Shown in pieces: positions 28,402 to 36,392 of a DNA stretch of 64,000 nucleotides. The notes under the pieces were generated by a model. It made no database searches. It was not told the DNA's origin and worked only from the letters and a program-made list of their open reading frames with translations. The stretch lies in NCBI GenBank assembly GCA_017528205.1, contig JAFXPE010000031.1, forward strand, positions 1-64,000. Reading direction: 5' to 3'. The stretch's first letter is position 1; each line of letters starts with the position of its first letter. The translations under genes were made by a program, and so were the position numbers. The stretch comes from Alphaproteobacteria bacterium. Lineage in GTDB: Bacteria > Pseudomonadota > Alphaproteobacteria > RF32 > CAG-239.

Positions 28402-28525
28402 ATTGTCCCTTTGTTGCCAAATACTATAACTTTTTTTTATGATTGCAAAGAATTTTTTTATCCGTTAAGTGATTTTAAACCTTAAGTGTGTATAAATAAA
28501 ACAAATTTTAAGGAAAGGGTTTGTC

Positions 28526-29554
28526 ATGTATCAGGAATTTTATGATAATAAAAACGACGATTACGTTAATCGTTTTAAGCAAAAAGTGGCTGAGCAAAAG
28601 ATTGCCACAATCGAAGAACGCAAGCAAGAATTGGCTCGTTCGCGCAACAACTTTTTGGGCACCTTTGCCGGCATTGTGCTGGCCGGTGTGGTGGCTTGGT
28701 TCGTGCTTTCGCCGCAATACGGCGGCTCCGGAAAAGATGTTCCGACCATTCATCGTCCGCAAACTGCCGTAAAGGTAAAGCCGGAGAATCCGGGCGGAAT
28801 GGAAATTCCTAATCAGGATAAAGATGTTTACGATATTGTCGAAAAGAAAGACGTTGACAATACGGTAGTGGAAAATCTGTTGCCGACTCCGGAACAGCCG
28901 AAAATGCCGGATATCGTGCCGGAAGAGGAAGAACTTAACGAAAACGCCGATAATTTGGATGAAATCGTTACGGAAGTTGCCGACGAAGCTGATGACGTAG
29001 CAGAAGATACAGCTCAAGCCGCTGCCAAAGCCGAAGACGAAGTGCCGGCCAAACCGGTGGATTTGTTGGCAGATACAGCAGACAATGCTAAGGCTCAGGC
29101 CAATGAAACTTTGGATGAAGCTGTAGAAAATGCCAAGAAAGTTGAAGAAGAAGCTAAAGCCGCGGCTGAAAAAGCTAAGGCTGAAGCCAAGGCTGCCGAA
29201 GAAAAAGCCAAAGCTGAAGCTAAGGCCGCTGAGGAAAAGGCTAAAGCCGAAGCCAAAGCCGCTGAAGAAAAAGCCAAAGCTGCCGCTCAACAGGTTGCCG
29301 GCGGAAAATGGCAAGTACAATTGGTGGCTTCCGGAAACCGTGCCGCGGTTGAAAAAACATGGACCGACCTCTCCGGTAAATACGGTGCGGTTCTCGGCGG
29401 ATTGTCACACGAAATTCAATCGGCTGATTTGGGCGCCAAAGGCACCATTTACAGACTGCGTGCCGGAAGTTTTGCTTCCAAAGAAGACGCGCAAAAGATT
29501 TGCAACGGCTTAAAAGCAAAGGGAATGAATGACTGTATTGTGAAAGAACGCTAA
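28526..29554 (+). CDS. SPOR-domain membrane protein with hendecad repeats
   Basis: A 342-residue bitopic protein: cytosolic N-terminus (about 1-42), one membrane span (FLGTFAGIVLAGVVAWFVL), a Pro- and acid-rich periplasmic linker, an Ala/Lys/Glu helix with three exact 11-residue repeats (EKAKAEAKAAE) and a SPOR domain (about 265-342, WQVQLVASGNRAAVEKTW onwards). SPOR domains recognise septal glycan, so it probably acts at the division site. In alphaproteobacteria a SPOR protein typically precedes nagZ, as here (3 bp gap). The ATG has an AAGGAAAGG site. Confidence 0.85.
   Translation: MYQEFYDNKNDDYVNRFKQKVAEQKIATIEERKQELARSRNNFLGTFAGIVLAGVVAWFVLSPQYGGSGKDVPTIHRPQTAVKVKPENPGGMEIPNQDKDVYDIVEKKDVDNTVVENLLPTPEQPKMPDIVPEEEELNENADNLDEIVTEVADEADDVAEDTAQAAAKAEDEVPAKPVDLLADTADNAKAQANETLDEAVENAKKVEEEAKAAAEKAKAEAKAAEEKAKAEAKAAEEKAKAEAKAAEEKAKAAAQQVAGGKWQVQLVASGNRAAVEKTWTDLSGKYGAVLGGLSHEIQSADLGAKGTIYRLRAGSFASKEDAQKICNGLKAKGMNDCIVKER
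29168..29266 (+). repeat. Three tandem 33-bp units in the SPOR-protein gene
   Basis: Units 29168-29200, 29201-29233 and 29234-29266 each encode the same 11 residues, but differ at synonymous third positions. The protein repeat is therefore kept by selection while the DNA has drifted. A partial fourth unit follows. Confidence 0.9.
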
Positions 29555-29557
29555 TAC

Positions 29558-30604
29558 ATGAAAAAGATTTTACCGGCTTTTTTATCTTGTCAGGGCGCAC
29601 GCTTGGGGGATGATGAAAAACGTTTGTTTGAGCGTTATAATCCTTTAGGCGTGTGCCTTTTTTCTAAGTTCTGCGCCAATATTCAGAATGCGGAACAAGT
29701 AAGATTATTGATTAAAGACATCAAAGAAGCGGTCGGCCGTGATAACGTGCTGATTGCCACAGACCAAGAAGGCGGTCGGGTGCGTCGCTTGACGGAGCCG
29801 GAATTTACTCCGGTTTTGGGGCAAAGTGCCATAACGAATCCGCAAGCCGCGCGAGAGCACGCATATTTAGTCAGCCACGACTTGAAATCTTGCGGCATTA
29901 ACGTTAACTTTGCACCGGTGTTGGATACTCCCAATCCCAAAACTTCCGATGTATTGCGCGGTCGCTGCTTTGAAAAAGATATTGCCTTGTTGGGAAAGGC
30001 AATGGTTGATGAATATATAAAACAGGGCGTTTGTCCGTGCATAAAGCATCTTCCGGGGCATGGCCGCGGTGCGGTTGATCCGCATTTGGAATTGCCGGTC
30101 ATCACCGAAAGTTTGGACGAGTTGCAGGTTGATTTTGCGCCGTTTAAGGAACTGAACAAAACTCCGATGGGAATGGTGGCGCATATTGTGTTGACTGCGG
30201 TTGACAGCGAGCGTGCGGCATCGGTTTCGGCAAAGGTTATTCGGCAGATTATTCGTCAGGAAATCGGCTTTGACGGGCTGTTGGTGTCTGATGCAATTAT
30301 GATGCAGGCGCTTAAAGGAAGCATATCCGAGCGGGCTGAAATGTCAATCGCCGCCGGTTGCGATGTGGTATGTTTGGGTAATACCGGCTTGGAGGCAAAT
30401 GAAGAATTGTGCCGCAGCAAAATCGAGCTGAGCGACGAGGCGGCCGAAAGATTGGCGCGCATTTGGCCGATTGTTTCCCGCACCGGCGATTTTGCAAATT
30501 ATGAATATGTTAAAAATAAGTATTGTGCTGAAGCAAAAAATATTATATCGTACGATTATCAATATGACGCGACGGAAGTTTTGAACCGTTTGCGCAAAGC
30601 TTAA
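29558..30604 (+). CDS. nagZ: Beta-N-acetylhexosaminidase
   Basis: A 348-residue family 3 glycoside hydrolase that removes N-acetylglucosamine from anhydromuropeptides during wall recycling in the cytosol. The hallmark motif is KHLPGHGRG (K163-G169, the catalytic His inside) with ATDQEGGRVRRL and a late SDAIMMQAL carrying the catalytic Asp. It links to the lytic transglycosylases in this window, which produce its substrate precursors. It lies 3 bp after the SPOR gene. Confidence 0.93.
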   Translation: MKKILPAFLSCQGARLGDDEKRLFERYNPLGVCLFSKFCANIQNAEQVRLLIKDIKEAVGRDNVLIATDQEGGRVRRLTEPEFTPVLGQSAITNPQAAREHAYLVSHDLKSCGINVNFAPVLDTPNPKTSDVLRGRCFEKDIALLGKAMVDEYIKQGVCPCIKHLPGHGRGAVDPHLELPVITESLDELQVDFAPFKELNKTPMGMVAHIVLTAVDSERAASVSAKVIRQIIRQEIGFDGLLVSDAIMMQALKGSISERAEMSIAAGCDVVCLGNTGLEANEELCRSKIELSDEAAERLARIWPIVSRTGDFANYEYVKNKYCAEAKNIISYDYQYDATEVLNRLRKA

Positions 30605-30618
30605 AGGAGAAAGATATT

Positions 30619-31041
30619 ATGGGTGGATTTTTCGGTTGGTTTATTGCATTTGTTGCGGTTTTGGCGATTTTTAATGCGGAAAAGTTGCCGGAGCTGAGAG
30701 CGCTGTTGGAAGAAAAGTTAAAAATAAGTTTTGATGCGGCCAAAGAGGGCTCCAAACGCGCCAAAGTTAAAATCAAACAGGTTAAGACGGAGATTGAAAA
30801 TAAGAAAAATTCTCCGGCTGAAACAACGGAGGAAAGCGAAGAAAATACGCTTGAAGAAATAGAGGAATCGCTCAAGTTTATGGGCAATTATATCAATAAG
30901 AACACCGAGGTAGATGACGAGGTGGAGCGCAAAGTGGCGGCGCTGAAAAAAGAAGCGGAAGAAGAAGCCGCAGCCAAGCTGAAAGCGGAATCCGAAGCAA
31001 AAGACGAAGATAAACCGATTGATTTGGAAAATCGCTATTAA
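30619..31041 (+). CDS. TatA/TatB-like membrane protein
   Basis: A 140-residue protein with one N-terminal membrane helix (about 3-19) followed by FNAEKLPELRALLEEKLK, which resembles the hinge and amphipathic helix of TatA (FGxxKLPEL), then a long acidic/Lys-rich helical tail. The usual FG before the hinge is replaced by FN. In alphaproteobacteria nagZ is normally followed by scpA, scpB, tatA, tatB and tatC; only this gene remains. It may be a degenerate Tat component or a repurposed relative. AAGGAG precedes the ATG. Confidence 0.55.
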   Translation: MGGFFGWFIAFVAVLAIFNAEKLPELRALLEEKLKISFDAAKEGSKRAKVKIKQVKTEIENKKNSPAETTEESEENTLEEIEESLKFMGNYINKNTEVDDEVERKVAALKKEAEEEAAAKLKAESEAKDEDKPIDLENRY

Positions 31042-31064
31042 TTGAATGATTAAGTTAAAAAAAG

Positions 31065-31097
31065 ACTCGCCGGTTAAGTCGGCGAGTTCTTTTTTTT
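31065..31097 (+). terminator. Terminator of the SPOR-nagZ-tatA-like operon
   Basis: ACTCGCCG (31065-31072) and CGGCGAGT (31080-31087) pair perfectly and a T-tract follows. A-runs on the other side make it usable by the convergent lipoprotein gene too. Confidence 0.88.
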
Positions 31098-31114
31098 ACA
31101 ATAGCTTTCAAATG

Positions 31115-31432
31115 TTATTGGGCCATGCTTTTCAAGCCGGTAATAATATTTTCAGCCGCACTCTTGCTTTCTTCGCTGATACCGGCAGCCTGCAGAGCCA
31201 ACTTTTTGGCGCAGGTGGCAACCAGTTCATCGGCCGTATCGCTCAAGCCTTTAGTGAACAAAGTGCCGGCCTGAAATTTGCTTTGTGCTTCGGTAACCAT
31301 ACAAGCCTGCATCTTCTGACGTATAGAAGAATTGGCATCGGTCGTCGTCAACCCGGATAAGAAACCGCCGGATGAAGAATCGGCACAAGCTGACAGAGCC
31401 AGAGCCAATCCGATAATTGTTAATTTTTTCAT
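31115..31432 (-). CDS. Small lipoprotein, unknown
   Basis: A 105-residue protein with a classic lipoprotein signal (MKKLTIIGLALALSAC, lipobox LSAC). The mature part is Ser-, Ala- and Gln-rich and probably helical, with two Cys residues (in MQACMVTE and VATCAKKL) that may form a disulfide. No family recognised. TTAGGAG precedes the ATG. Confidence 0.75.
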   Translation of the reverse strand: MKKLTIIGLALALSACADSSSGGFLSGLTTTDANSSIRQKMQACMVTEAQSKFQAGTLFTKGLSDTADELVATCAKKLALQAAGISEESKSAAENIITGLKSMAQ

Positions 31433-31537
31433 CTTAAATCTCCTAATTAAAATTAATGTAGTGTCTTTAATTTAAGGCATTGGCCTTAAAATGCAAAGAA
31501 TAACTCGGAATTATCCGCCGATTTTAGCGGTTGCGGT

Positions 31538-32941
31538 TTATTCTTTAACTTCTTTTTTCTTGGTGGTTTTGTCTGAACCAACAACTTTTTCGATAACTTT
31601 TTGCCCAATCGGACTTTGCGACATGGTTTCAAACATTCCGGCCAAATTCAAACCGCCTTGCGGAGAAAAAATATCGGCAACCTTAGAAACGCCGGTCGGG
31701 ACGGTGTTTGCCATGGTGTTGATTTTAATATCGGCTTTGCCCAAGTTTTTGGCTTGTTCGATACCTACTTCGCACAAAGCTTTGATTTGCTCCAACCGGA
31801 CCAAATAATCCTGATAGCCTTGATTTTCGCCGATTTCTTTAGCCAAAGTAATTTGCGCATTAACCGGAGCCAGTTCCATTTGCTTTTTGGCTTCGGCCTC
31901 GGCCTTACCTTTAGCCTCTATGGCCTGAGCTTCTTTCAAACCTTTATTTAAATCGGCTTCGGCACGGAGTTCTATTTGCTTTTTGTCGGCTTCGGCACTA
32001 AGTTCGATTTGTGCCTTGCGCGCTTCGGCATTTTTAACCGCTACGGCTTTTTCCTGCTCAGCCAAAATGATATTGGCGTCTTTATCGATTTCGGCTTTTT
32101 TAATTTGATTAACCTTGATAACTTCCATATCTTTTTCGGCGGTTATTTTAGCTTGTTCCTTAACCGCTTGTTTGGCGCGTTCGTCGGCCAGTCCGACTTC
32201 TTGTTGCACAGTGGCTTTTTTCATGCCGACTTGCTGATTGGCTTCTTCTTGCCGCAAATCAACTTCCTGTTGAGCCTGAATTTCTGCCTCACGAGCTTTT
32301 TTCATATTAGAGGCTACTTCGGAGCGTGATTGCATTTCAATTTCGGAAGATTTTTTAGCCATAATGTTGCCGATAACTTCAGAATCTTTGGCATCGCGAA
32401 CGTCCATCAGTTCAATGTTTTTCACCGGTTCAACGCCCCAGTTGCCGAGTTGCTCTTTAACCATTTCCGTAAAGCGGGAGCCGTAGATGGCGCGTTCGCC
32501 CATAATATCTTCCAGCTCGGCATTAGCCATAATGGAACGCACCGCACCGCGCACAATGTCGGTGATTTGGCTTTTCAACTCTTCAAAATTGCTGATTCGA
32601 GCTGCCGCCGTATTGGAATCGGAAATGCGGAAAAAGGCTTTTACATCTACCACAAACGGTAAACGACCTTTATCATAGGCTTCATAAGCTACTAGTGTTA
32701 CATCAAATACCGAAATCGGCAAAATGGTTCGGGTAACGCCGATAACCGGAATATAGGACGGAAATTCATAATAAACATTGCCGCGATTTTCTTTTGAGCC
32801 TTTACCGTACGAAATCGTTTCTTTACCGCGTTGAATTATGTGTACTTCGTTTGTCGGTACAACACGTCGTAAACTGAATACCCATAAAGCAATGCAAGCA
32901 ATAATCAACACCGCAATACCAGAAATTCCCAATTCCATCAT
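31538..32941 (-). CDS. Flotillin-like SPFH domain protein
   Basis: A 467-residue membrane-associated scaffold: an N-terminal membrane helix (about 6-24), an SPFH/band-7 domain (about 28-210, including VFDVTLVAYEAYDKG), then long coiled-coil repeats rich in E/A/K/Q (about 210-385) and a short Lys/Glu tail. The organisation is that of bacterial flotillin/YqiK, which forms membrane microdomains. The NfeD partner often next to it is absent here. A GGGAG site precedes the ATG-ATG start. Confidence 0.85.
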   Translation of the reverse strand: MMELGISGIAVLIIACIALWVFSLRRVVPTNEVHIIQRGKETISYGKGSKENRGNVYYEFPSYIPVIGVTRTILPISVFDVTLVAYEAYDKGRLPFVVDVKAFFRISDSNTAAARISNFEELKSQITDIVRGAVRSIMANAELEDIMGERAIYGSRFTEMVKEQLGNWGVEPVKNIELMDVRDAKDSEVIGNIMAKKSSEIEMQSRSEVASNMKKAREAEIQAQQEVDLRQEEANQQVGMKKATVQQEVGLADERAKQAVKEQAKITAEKDMEVIKVNQIKKAEIDKDANIILAEQEKAVAVKNAEARKAQIELSAEADKKQIELRAEADLNKGLKEAQAIEAKGKAEAEAKKQMELAPVNAQITLAKEIGENQGYQDYLVRLEQIKALCEVGIEQAKNLGKADIKINTMANTVPTGVSKVADIFSPQGGLNLAGMFETMSQSPIGQKVIEKVVGSDKTTKKKEVKE

Positions 32942-33057
32942 TTTTTATCTCCCAATAATCATTATTAAATGTTATGCGTTCAACGCTGATTTATTCTACG
33001 ATTTTGGGGTGGATATTCAAGGCATATAAAGCGGTTTTCAACAAAAAAACGCGACGC

Positions 33058-33987
33058 TTAGCGTTCAATGCCGCTGTTGGTATATTTACCGCGCAAATGC
33101 GGTTCGGTAAACAAGGCGCGCGTCGGGCTGGTGCGTGAAGTGTAACCGAGATGATATTTAGAGGTCAGCAGGCCGTTCAGCGAGCGAATGCCGTTATCGC
33201 GCATCAGTTCGTCCCAACCTTGCAAATAATCCATAACCCGCCACGGGTTCATCGCTCCGAGGTCGTTACCTTGAGCGGTAAAGAAAAACTTTGCACTATG
33301 TCCGCGTTCCCATGAAAGTCTGGCTCGATCGGCATCGCACAAGCATTTAGCAACATAGTCGTACGGATTTCCGTCAGTCGGCATGGCTTCGGTGTGATAA
33401 TAAGCGGCGGTGCGAACTTGTGACTTTTGTTTCTCGCTCAAATTAAATGCTGGATCGGATAAAAAGTCCTGAACTTCCGGCATATTAGCTGCATCTTTGC
33501 CGTGGTGCGTGTTATATCCGTTGTCGGTGCGGGCGCAATCATGAATGGCGGCCGCCAACATCACCGGCATTAAATCGGACTGGCGTTCATAGCCCAAAGC
33601 CAAGGCAATATCAACGGCACGCAAGGCCACCAACTCGGTGTGTTCCAAGCCGTGATATCCGTCGGTGTTTTGGCGCGTAAAACGTTGCAGACGCGGCATA
33701 ATTTGTTCTTCTAAAAAGCGTGCGGCTTCAATTTTGGCTTTTTGCCGACGCTTATAAATGCCGTAATCCAGCAAAATTTTATCCATTTTCGGGCGGGTGA
33801 GATGTTTCAGGCGTTCAAAAGAATAGGCCTCATATTCAGATCGGTGCTCGGCAAACGGAAGCTTTTGGTCTTTTTTGTAAGCAACTTCGGTATAATGCAA
33901 AAAGGCCTCAACTTGCTCTGTTGTTGCCAGCGGATAAAGCAAAAAAGAAAGTTTGGTCTTGGTTTTATTAAAAAAATCCGTGCTCAT
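33058..33987 (-). CDS. HD-domain metal-dependent phosphohydrolase
   Basis: A 309-residue protein. The HD superfamily pattern is visible: HGLEHTELV (metal His), AAAIHDCAR (the HD pair) and further ligand-type residues in YHTEAMP and CDADRAR. Such enzymes hydrolyse phosphate esters of nucleotides, including (p)ppGpp or cyclic dinucleotides, but no second catalytic domain is present to tell which. The ATG at 33987 (GAGG site upstream) is chosen over a longer reading that begins 17 codons earlier. Confidence 0.8.
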   Translation of the reverse strand: MSTDFFNKTKTKLSFLLYPLATTEQVEAFLHYTEVAYKKDQKLPFAEHRSEYEAYSFERLKHLTRPKMDKILLDYGIYKRRQKAKIEAARFLEEQIMPRLQRFTRQNTDGYHGLEHTELVALRAVDIALALGYERQSDLMPVMLAAAIHDCARTDNGYNTHHGKDAANMPEVQDFLSDPAFNLSEKQKSQVRTAAYYHTEAMPTDGNPYDYVAKCLCDADRARLSWERGHSAKFFFTAQGNDLGAMNPWRVMDYLQGWDELMRDNGIRSLNGLLTSKYHLGYTSRTSPTRALFTEPHLRGKYTNSGIER

Positions 33988-34055
33988 CTTTAACCTCACA
34001 CGCTTATTATATACAAAAATCTGATAAAGGTCAAGCAAGAGCGACGTTTTTTTAA

Positions 34056-34084
34056 TTGACTTTTGTCTATTATTAGCATATTAT
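34056..34084 (+). promoter_or_regulatory. Promoter of the gene at 34106
   Basis: TTGACT (34056-34061), a 17-bp spacer and TATTAT (34079-34084), 21 bp before the ATG, leaving room for the GAGGATAGG ribosome-binding site. Confidence 0.65.
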
Positions 34085-34105
34085 GAAGCAAGTGAGGATA
34101 GGATA

Positions 34106-34567
34106 ATGCCAAAATTCAGAATAGATGTGACAGTACCGGGATATTATAACGACGGAGAAGGGCATGTGTATATTTTTTGCCCCGAAGATCCGTCAAAAGG
34201 TCAAAAGATTATTCAACGCAATTGCACTCTGACCAATCGTCAGGTGTTGAATGTGTATGCTTTTATGCAAGAGCATAAATTTCGTGTGATGCCGATTGTA
34301 CATCGTATCGGCGGGCCGAATACATATCAAACCGAAGATGAATATTTGCGATTATCTTTTCATGACGCCAAGACGGGCAAAAATGTTTCGGTAAGTCTCA
34401 ATGAGTTGCCGGAAGCGTTAAATCCGGTTTTAGCAAAGGCTTTGCACGAAACCGGCAATGAGGCGTTGCAGCTGAAAAATGAAGAAGCTCAACCGCAACA
34501 AACTCAAGGGCAAAAATTCTCGGTTGCCGATATTAAGAAAATATCGGGCGGCAAAGATCCGCGCTAA
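34106..34567 (+). CDS. Small soluble protein, unknown
   Basis: A 153-residue protein with strand-rich N-terminus (FRIDVTVPGYYNDGEGHVYIFC) and a helical middle (NRQVLNVYAFMQEHK), then a Gln/Glu-rich C-terminus. No signal peptide and no known family. The consensus promoter and good ribosome-binding site support a real gene. A weak AACACG/CGTGTT hairpin lies 25 bp beyond the stop. Confidence 0.55.
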   Translation: MPKFRIDVTVPGYYNDGEGHVYIFCPEDPSKGQKIIQRNCTLTNRQVLNVYAFMQEHKFRVMPIVHRIGGPNTYQTEDEYLRLSFHDAKTGKNVSVSLNELPEALNPVLAKALHETGNEALQLKNEEAQPQQTQGQKFSVADIKKISGGKDPR

Positions 34568-34705
34568 TATATTTCGCCGACCATAAAAGTTAAAAACACG
34601 AGCATTGAGTTGCCCGTGTTTTATGTCTTAAAACGAAAAAGATTTGTCGCTATATAGTTATTGAAATCCGGAAAATCAATAGGTTAAAAATATTTTTTTA
34701 CACAT

Positions 34706-34734
34706 CTTGCGGCGGCCGAAATTTATCACCATAT
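34706..34734 (+). promoter_or_regulatory. Putative sigma32 (RpoH) promoter of hsp20
   Basis: CTTG (34706-34709) and CACCATAT (34727-34734), separated by about 17 bp, match the heat-shock pattern CTTGAAA...CCCCATnT with one mismatch in the -10. It is about 56 bp upstream of the hsp20 start, consistent with heat-shock control. Confidence 0.5.
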
Positions 34735-34789
34735 GGTTATTAGAAGCCGATTTTATGTCGACAACAAGATTTAAGAAAGGAGAAAGATT

Positions 34790-35254
34790 ATGTCACATTT
34801 AATTTTAAGAAAAAACGAAGTTGAGCCGCGGACCAGCGATGTTTGGGGATTGCAATCGGATATCAATCGTCTGTTTGAATCATTTATGAGCCCGTTTGAA
34901 AGAACCGAGGTGCCGAGTGCGGTGTCGCCAAAGCTGGATATAGCCGAGCTTAAAGATAAATACGAAATTAAGGCCGAATTGCCGGGAATGGATGAAAAAG
35001 ATATCAACCTTTCGGTTGACGATGGTTTGCTGACCATCAGCGGTGAAAAGAAAACCGAAACGGAAGACAAAAACAAGGGATATTATCTGAAGGAATGTTC
35101 GTACGGAACTTTCAGCCGTTCGGTGCGTTTGCCGGATAATGTCGCCGATGATAAAATTGCGGCCAAATTCGTGAAGGGCGTTTTGACAATTGATATGCCG
35201 AAAAAGGCGGAAGCAGTCGCCAAATCGCGCAAAATAGCGATTTCCAGCAAATAA
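34790..35254 (+). CDS. Small heat-shock protein Hsp20
   Basis: A 154-residue ATP-independent chaperone that holds unfolding proteins. The alpha-crystallin domain spans about 43-137: KLDIAELKDKYEIKAELPG, then LTISGEKK and the ending strand GVLTIDMPKK. The N-terminus (SDINRLFESFMSPF) and the C-terminal IAI tail (I-x-I/V motif) are typical. AAGGAGAAAG precedes the ATG; a sigma32-type promoter and an intrinsic terminator bracket it. Confidence 0.93.
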   Translation: MSHLILRKNEVEPRTSDVWGLQSDINRLFESFMSPFERTEVPSAVSPKLDIAELKDKYEIKAELPGMDEKDINLSVDDGLLTISGEKKTETEDKNKGYYLKECSYGTFSRSVRLPDNVADDKIAAKFVKGVLTIDMPKKAEAVAKSRKIAISSK

Positions 35255-35273
35255 TTTGCGGATTTTATGAAAG

Positions 35274-35307
35274 TTACCTCGCCAATGGAGGCGGGGTAAT
35301 TTTTTTA
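35274..35307 (+). terminator. hsp20 terminator
   Basis: Arms TTACCTCGCC (35274-35283) and GGCGGGGTAA (35290-35299) pair with one G-T pair around AATGGA and are followed by a run of T residues. Confidence 0.85.
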
Positions 35308-35336
35308 TTGACAAAATTAGGGGAAATTGCTAAATT
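35308..35336 (+). promoter_or_regulatory. Promoter of the repeat-protein gene
   Basis: TTGACA (35308-35313), a 17-bp spacer and TAAATT (35331-35336) lie directly after the hsp20 terminator and about 58 bp before the ATG at 35394. Confidence 0.6.
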
Positions 35337-35393
35337 ATAAGCCTGAAAATTTTACGATTTTATTCTATTATTCATTCAAAATACTATTAGCTT

Positions 35394-36320
35394 ATGGCCA
35401 AATTTCAGTCTGTATGGGGTGAGAAGTATGCCGGAGAGGTTGGTCTTGCCGTGTTGATGTTCGTTGCAACATTGATTTTGGTGTGGTGCGCTCGGGATGC
35501 CGATTATGTTGACGGGTCGGTTTATTCCGTGGGTGGTTTGACGCTTTTGTATGTCGTGTTCTGCGCGTATGTCTTTATGTTGGAGCGTTTTGCGCAGGAT
35601 TCAGAGACGTTAAGGCGTTTGAAGGTGTTTTCCGCAGTGGTGTTTCTGGTAGTTCTGGCGATATTGCTGGGGTGTAGTTGTTACATTCAGCAAAGACTGG
35701 CGGTAACCGAATTCGTGCAGGTGGGATGTTGCGGTATTTTTTGCTCATTTATTTGCGGTTTGTGTCTGGATTGGCGCCTCAGCGAAATGCAAAAGTTGGA
35801 TTTTCTGAAAGAAAATCGTCCGATCGAATATATCCGAGTTCTGATAAAAAAGAAGAAAACTCTGAATGTCGATTATCAACTCAAGCTGTTTTATCAATCC
35901 GATGCCGAGCAGTTGCTTTATGCGTATATGCAGTATGAAAATTTGTGCCCCGCGGCGGAGGTAAAGTTGCTGGAACAACCGTATGCCGCTCGCTTGCTCA
36001 AAAATCTTCCGACATATTCGTTTAGCGATGAAGCGGACTCCTACATGTTCAGGCTTGCAAATGCACCGGAGTTGGTTAAAATCTACGTCAATAACGGCAA
36101 CGCTTTCAGCCCGAAGAATGAGCCGAAAATGTTTAGTTTGCCCAATGCTCCGGAGGTGGTTGAAATTTACATTTCCAATCATTATCTTTCCGACGAAGGT
36201 GAGGTGCTTTTGTTTGAACTTCCCAATGCCGAGGAGTTGGTGGAGTATTACCTCGACATGTACGACTTCGATATGTCTGACAGAGCCTACAAGATGGCAG
36301 AAGAAAGAGGTTGGGTTTGA
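35394..36320 (+). CDS. Membrane protein with five tandem 26-28-residue repeats, unknown
   Basis: A 308-residue protein. The N-terminal 130 residues hold four hydrophobic segments (about 14-32, 44-62, 75-98 and 105-125). The C-terminal cytosolic-looking part, about 162-300, consists of five repeats of 26-28 residues with the consensus L-F-x-L-P-N-A-x-E-L-V-x-I-Y-I-x-N; the third to fifth are clearest. I know no family with this exact repeat. It may be a helical protein-binding array. No ribosome-binding site is obvious, and it ends in a strong terminator. Confidence 0.6.
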   Translation: MAKFQSVWGEKYAGEVGLAVLMFVATLILVWCARDADYVDGSVYSVGGLTLLYVVFCAYVFMLERFAQDSETLRRLKVFSAVVFLVVLAILLGCSCYIQQRLAVTEFVQVGCCGIFCSFICGLCLDWRLSEMQKLDFLKENRPIEYIRVLIKKKKTLNVDYQLKLFYQSDAEQLLYAYMQYENLCPAAEVKLLEQPYAARLLKNLPTYSFSDEADSYMFRLANAPELVKIYVNNGNAFSPKNEPKMFSLPNAPEVVEIYISNHYLSDEGEVLLFELPNAEELVEYYLDMYDFDMSDRAYKMAEERGWV

Positions 36321-36340
36321 GCCTATGAAATGATTAAAGA

Positions 36341-36374
36341 AAAACCGCAAAGAGTGAGTTCTTTGCGGTTTTTC
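36341..36374. terminator. Bidirectional terminator
   Basis: A perfect 13-bp stem (AAAAACCGCAAAG and its complement, 36341-36353 with 36362-36374) between two convergent genes, with A/T-rich ends giving T-tracts on both strands. Confidence 0.88.
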
Positions 36375-36392
36375 TTTTGTGTCAATCAAGCA

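Noticed and set aside
28508..29320. Long minus-strand frame of 270 codons opposite the SPOR protein gene
   Set aside because: It is the mirror of the Ala/Lys/Glu repeat, giving Phe/Ser/Gly-rich nonsense, with no ribosome-binding site.
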